NCBI GenBank assembly: GCA_002770955.1
Contig: PCUH01000274.1
Span: 353-8,183 of the forward strand
Direction of reading: 5' to 3'
DNA from: Flavobacteriales bacterium CG18_big_fil_WC_8_21_14_2_50_32_9
GTDB taxonomy: Bacteria > Bacteroidota > Bacteroidia > Flavobacteriales_E > Vicingaceae
DNA length: 7,831 bases
Shown: piece by piece, positions 5,651-7,831 of the stretch
Layout: each line of letters starts with the position of its first letter
How positions within the stretch are numbered: the first letter of the stretch is position 1
The notes under the pieces: generated by a model
Databases searched by the model: none
Seen by the model: the letters and a program-made list of their open reading frames with translations, nothing else
What the model was told of the DNA's origin: nothing
Made by a program: the position numbers and the translations under genes

Positions 5651-5698
5651 AGGTTGAGTTACAAGGTGCTTATTGCTAAGCACCATTGTAACCGACCT
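5651..5698. other. Strong 48-base hairpin upstream of the small membrane-protein operon
   Basis: The inner stem is 8 bp (GGTGCTTA 5665-5672 with TAAGCACC 5677-5684) around a 4-base loop. A middle stem of 7 bp (GTTACAA 5658-5664 with TTGTAAC 5686-5692) is offset by one bulged A (5685). An outer 6-bp stem (AGGTTG 5651-5656 with CGACCT 5693-5698) follows another bulged A (5657). Read on the minus strand the loop is GCAA, a GNRA tetraloop, which suggests an RNA-level role in the leader of the 5470-5616 gene. Against this, the one outer wobble pair (T5655-G5694) works only on the + strand. It has no T-run and so is not an obvious terminator. Confidence 0.6.
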
Positions 5699-5731
5699 CT
5701 TAACTAAAACTAACAATGAAAGATTGTTTAA

Positions 5732-5864
5732 CTAGAGTCTGTCTGTAAAGTCCAACTTCTTCGTTATTCTCGTTTTAAAAACCAGTCATCCCGATAACTA
5801 TCGGGGCTCCTGATTTTCAAAACTTCGAATGCCTCGAATTTGAACTTTATAGCTCAGCCTCTTG
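5732..5864. repeat. About 133-base imperfect palindrome (REP/MITE-like element)
   Basis: The centre is CCCGAT-AACT-ATCGGG (5790-5805). Going outward, AAAACCAG (5779-5786) faces CTGATTTT (5810-5817). Two 30-base arms (5747-5776 and 5819-5848) match at 19 of 30 positions as inverted repeats, ending AAAGTCCAA versus TTGAACTTT. Beyond them CTAGAGTCTGTCTGT faces ATAGCTCAGCCTCTTG with one indel. The symmetry is thus centred on base 5798 across the whole length. The element starts 28 bases past the stop of the minus-strand barrel gene (5893). CCCGATAACTATCGGG-like hairpins are, from memory, frequent dispersed sequences in Bacteroidota. It may act as a transcript end or be a non-autonomous mobile element; no transposase is present here. 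Confidence 0.6.
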
Positions 5865-5892
5865 ACTTTATGGACAAATACTTACTAACACT

Positions 5893-6531
5893 TTAAAATC
5901 TGTATCCAATAGTTGCTTGTAACCAAGTGTTTTTGTAACGAGGAGTTGTAGAAGTACCATCTCCATTGTTTTCTTGCAAATCCCAAGCAGCTCTTGCTCC
6001 AATAACAATATGACTGATGTTGATGTCTAAACCAACAGAAGCTCCTAATGTGTTTTTACGAATGTTGTCGTTCTCAAATTCTTGTTCTTGCTCAAAAGTG
6101 TTTGCTGTGGTTTTAAAAACATCTTTTCTAGATATTAAATAAGAGAACTGAGGACCAGCAACTAAAGTAATAAACTCAGATGGTTTTAAGGCAAAATATA
6201 AAGGAATATCTATGTAAGTAGTTGTTCTGGTAAATTCATAATTTGCTCCTAAAAGTCTACCTGTTGCTTTAAATCCTTTTTGAGAGTATAATACTTCTGG
6301 TTGAATTCCAATGTAAGTGCCAATTGGAATTGATAAAAATGCACCTAAAGCCATTCCTATTTTTGGATCAGCATTAAAATCTTCTCCTTTAGAATCATAT
6401 ACGTTAGCATAATTTAAACCAACTTTTGCACCAATATGTATTTGGCTTCTTGTATCCATTGTCTCATCTTGTGCATTTGCATTAAATGTTACCATTGTTA
6501 ATGCTATTGCTACTATACTTAATTTTTTCAT
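5893..6531 (-). CDS. PorT-like outer-membrane beta-barrel protein
   Basis: A 212-residue secreted protein. The signal peptide is MKKLSIVAIALTMVTFNANA, with cleavage predicted after Ala20 (ANA|Q, the usual Bacteroidota Ala-Gln border). The mature part alternates hydrophobic strands and loops, from IHIGAKVGLNYANVY through ALGAFLSIPI, YIGIQPEVLYSQKGF, TYIDIPLYFALKP, ITLVAGPQFSYLIS, TLGASVGLDINIS and IVIGARAAWDL to LQATIGYRF, consistent with about 8 strands. The IGIQPEVLYSQKG and YIDIPLYF motifs and the terminal Phe are typical of the PorT/OMP_b-brl_2 family of outer-membrane proteins. The substrate, if any, is unknown. It begins 27 bases after the lipoprotein stop and could be co-transcribed with it. 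The region downstream holds the large palindrome. Confidence 0.85.
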   Translation of the reverse strand: MKKLSIVAIALTMVTFNANAQDETMDTRSQIHIGAKVGLNYANVYDSKGEDFNADPKIGMALGAFLSIPIGTYIGIQPEVLYSQKGFKATGRLLGANYEFTRTTTYIDIPLYFALKPSEFITLVAGPQFSYLISRKDVFKTTANTFEQEQEFENDNIRKNTLGASVGLDINISHIVIGARAAWDLQENNGDGTSTTPRYKNTWLQATIGYRF

Positions 6532-6540
6532 GTTTTTTTT

Positions 6541-6557
6541 TATACTAGTTTATACTA
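6541..6557. repeat. TATACTA direct repeat, 10-base spacing
   Basis: Two copies of TATACTA (6541-6547 and 6551-6557) sit one DNA helical turn apart in the 27-base gap between the lipoprotein stop and the barrel start. They could be a regulator site or a duplicated promoter-like element for the 5893-6531 gene. In such AT-rich sequence they may equally be coincidence. Confidence 0.3.
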
Positions 6558-6558
6558 A

Positions 6559-6999
6559 TTATTTTACATTTTTAACAGTTAAATCTTTGAATGCGGCACC
6601 TAATTCATCCATATCATGGCTAAACTCAGTTTTAAAAGCTTCCCATTTTTCTTTTCCATCCGCTTTATATTCATCCATTTTCTTTTTCATATCGCTGTTT
6701 TTTGATTCTAGTTCAGCAATTTTCTTTTTGTAATCTTCTTTAACTTCTTTTTTTTCTTTTGCAATCCTTAAGTTAAAATCTGCTATACTTTGGTTGTTTG
6801 CTTCAATTTTACTTGAAGTTTCTGTTCTGTAATTCTCAATATCGGCAAGGTATTCCTGATTAGCTTGTTCAAGTTCGTTGTTAGCGTCTGTTACAGCTTG
6901 TTCTGCGGTATCTACTTTTTCTGATGATGATTCGCATCCTAAAAACACCATCCCTGATAATAAGGTTACTGAGGTAAAAACTAAAATTGATTTTTTCAT
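6559..6999 (-). CDS. Predicted coiled-coil lipoprotein
   Basis: A 146-residue protein beginning MKKSILVFTSVTLLSGMVF and reaching a lipobox FLGC with lipidated Cys22, so it should be processed by signal peptidase II and anchored in the envelope. After a short CESSSEK linker, residues about 28-125 are strongly charged with heptad-like spacing (AEQAVTDANNELEQANQEYL, then KEKKEVKEDYKKKIAELESK) and should form a long coiled coil. The segment 118-141 ends WEAFKTEFSHDMDELGAAFK, an amphipathic helix. No enzyme motif is seen and I do not recognise a named family. ATG 6999 places the signal sequence at the N-terminus; a GTG 11 codons upstream (7032) would displace it. Inner- or outer-membrane location cannot be decided from the sequence. 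Confidence 0.82.
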   Translation of the reverse strand: MKKSILVFTSVTLLSGMVFLGCESSSEKVDTAEQAVTDANNELEQANQEYLADIENYRTETSSKIEANNQSIADFNLRIAKEKKEVKEDYKKKIAELESKNSDMKKKMDEYKADGKEKWEAFKTEFSHDMDELGAAFKDLTVKNVK

Positions 7000-7036
7000 G
7001 TTATTTGTTTTTAATTGTGAAGTAATTTTCACTTAG

Positions 7037-7044
7037 CAAAGGTG
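7037..7044 (-). promoter_or_regulatory. Possible Bacteroidota -7 promoter element upstream of the lipoprotein gene
   Basis: On the minus strand CACCTTTG differs by one base from the Bacteroidota -7 consensus TAnnTTTG. It lies 37 bases upstream of the ATG at 6999, in the 122-base gap before this gene. No clear TTG-type -33 element stands at the expected distance, so the call is weak. Confidence 0.28.
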
Positions 7045-7121
7045 CGTAGTAATAGAAGATTGATTGTTGTATAATGTTTTTATTTAGTTGTATAGTTTAC
7101 TTGTTTATAGCTGTTTAATTA

Positions 7122-7691
7122 TCAGTTTCCTAAATGAAAAGCAAGACCTATCGTTGAAACTCCAGTAGATAAATCTAAGAACGCTCCTAGTCTGTTATTG
7201 AAATGATACTCGGCACCTATATGAAGATCTAAATAAAGAGAGCCTCCTCTTCTGTAGTAATCTCTATTACCTTCATAGCCATTTTCCCAATTTGTATTAA
7301 CTATTGCAAATCCAAGCGAACCAGCAAGATAAAAATCCCATTTATCATTAGCTCCTAATAACTCATCAAAATAGTACGAACCCTTTACACCAATAGGAAT
7401 AACAGTTTCTCTGTAAGTATAATACCTATCAGGATGGTTTTTGTTTCCCCAATAATATTGATTGGAGTAGGTGTAAAAGCTAAGAAATGGTGCTAGTGTA
7501 AAGTTTTTCACAACATCAATTTCATAATTGATATGAAGAACTGGTAATGTACGTCCAACGTAACTGTGATATCCAGAGTAACCACCAATACCTAATCCTA
7601 AGTTTAACGTGTTACCGTATTTTTCTTGTGCAAATCCACTAAAAGGGAATAAACTTATTGCTATTAATGAGAGTATGATTAATTTTTTCAT
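7122..7691 (-). CDS. Secreted outer-membrane beta-barrel protein, aromatic-rich
   Basis: A 189-residue protein with signal peptide MKKLIILSLIAISLFPFSGFA and predicted cleavage after Ala21 (FA|Q). The mature chain has alternating amphipathic strands: TLNLGLGIGGYSGYH, PVLHINYEIDV, FTLAPFLSFYTYS, TVIPIGVKGSYYF, WDFYLAGSLGFAIV, SLYLDLHIGAEYHFN and LGAFLDLSTGVSTIGLAFHL, again about 8 strands. Long Tyr/Asn/Trp-rich loops (QYYWGNKNHPDRYYTY at 79-94, NWENGYEGNRDYYRR at 134-148) would face outward. The terminal GLAFHLGN suits a barrel closing strand, although it lacks a terminal Phe. It resembles the many uncharacterised small barrels of Bacteroidota and shows no obvious close relation to the 5893-6531 barrel. 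A strong terminator upstream (7730-7760) separates it from the gene off the right edge. I find no convincing promoter in the 38 bases between. Confidence 0.82.
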   Translation of the reverse strand: MKKLIILSLIAISLFPFSGFAQEKYGNTLNLGLGIGGYSGYHSYVGRTLPVLHINYEIDVVKNFTLAPFLSFYTYSNQYYWGNKNHPDRYYTYRETVIPIGVKGSYYFDELLGANDKWDFYLAGSLGFAIVNTNWENGYEGNRDYYRRGGSLYLDLHIGAEYHFNNRLGAFLDLSTGVSTIGLAFHLGN

Positions 7692-7728
7692 TTTGTTTTA
7701 TTGATTTATTTAGATTGTGGTTAAAAAT

Positions 7729-7760
7729 AAAAAGCCATTACATTTAATGTAATGGCTTTT
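7729..7760 (-). terminator. Strong intrinsic terminator hairpin, bidirectional in form
   Basis: Perfect 15-base arms, AAAAGCCATTACATT (7730-7744) and AATGTAATGGCTTTT (7746-7760), surround base 7745. On the minus strand the stem GCCATTAC/GTAATGGC is followed by TTTTTATTTTTAA, a good T-run; on the + strand by TTTT. It starts 11 bases after a possible minus-strand stop codon at 7772-7774, so it most likely ends a gene that enters from the right edge. Confidence 0.85.
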
Positions 7761-7771
7761 AAATGTTGTTG

Positions 7772-7831
7772 TTAATTATTAGAAATAAGTTTACCTGTTT
7801 GAATAAGTTTATTGTTTGATGTTATTTTGTA
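7772..7831 (-). CDS. Possible 3' end of a minus-strand gene, T9SS sorting-tail-like
   Basis: Only one minus-strand frame is open from the right edge. It gives 19 residues, YKITSNNKLIQTGKLISNN, then TAA. The pattern Tyr-Lys-Ile, Asn-Asn-Lys-x-Ile, x-Thr-Gly-Lys-Leu-Ile recalls the last strand pair of type A C-terminal sorting domains that direct Bacteroidota proteins to the type IX secretion system. The stop lies 11 bases before a strong terminator, as expected for a real gene end. With so short a piece this is suggestive only. Confidence 0.42.
   Translation of the reverse strand, partial: YKITSNNKLIQTGKLISNN

Noticed and set aside
6530..6733. Plus-strand open frame of 67 codons, Phe/Ser-rich
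   Set aside because: Complement of the Lys/Glu-rich coiled coil of the lipoprotein gene, which naturally gives a Phe/Ser-rich shadow.
6997..7032. Upstream GTG start (7032) for the lipoprotein
   Set aside because: It would place 11 polar residues ahead of the signal peptide; ATG 6999 gives a standard lipoprotein signal with Cys22.

Overview
The window is AT-rich, and its gene content points to Bacteroidota, probably a flavobacterium-like member. The signs are a compact his operon with bifunctional hisB and fused hisIE, start codons mostly without clear Shine-Dalgarno sequences, PorT-like outer-membrane barrels, a YtxH/holin-like envelope cluster, and a possible type IX secretion tail at the right edge. 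This assignment is inferred from family resemblance; no search was run.

Left half, + strand (2-4368): the distal part of a histidine biosynthesis operon in the order hisC (3' end only), hisB, hisH, hisA, hisF, hisIE. Together these genes cover the pathway from PR-ATP hydrolysis (HisIE) through ProFAR isomerisation (HisA), ring closure by the HisH-HisF synthase, dehydration and dephosphorylation (HisB), and transamination (HisC). hisB/hisH and hisH/hisA are coupled by 4-base ATGA overlaps. Each of the three junctions that does not overlap carries a repeat: a CACAGAG/ATCTGCG-type element at hisC-hisB, a shorter relative at hisA-hisF, and a nested 31-base palindrome at hisF-hisIE.

Middle, - strand (5616 down to 4370): a probable four-gene operon for small membrane or envelope proteins. 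It holds a 48-residue Lmo0937-like double-span protein, a YtxH-like protein, a holin-superfamily-III/YqjE-like protein, and an unrecognised 131-residue protein. Its last stop codon lies one base from the hisIE stop. The best terminator candidate for the his operon therefore sits inside the last gene of the opposing operon.

The 276-base gap at 5617-5892 holds no gene I can support. It contains a strong 48-base hairpin and a roughly 133-base imperfect palindrome centred on a CCCGAT/ATCGGG stem, which resembles a REP- or MITE-type element.

Right part, - strand (7691 down to 5893): a secreted aromatic-rich predicted outer-membrane barrel, a coiled-coil lipoprotein, and a PorT-like outer-membrane barrel. 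At the far right are a strong terminator hairpin and, before it, what looks like the last 19 codons of another minus-strand gene.

No RNA gene, CRISPR array, complete insertion sequence or defence system was seen. The most unusual material is in the intergenic repeats and in the convergent 1-base junction, not in the proteins.
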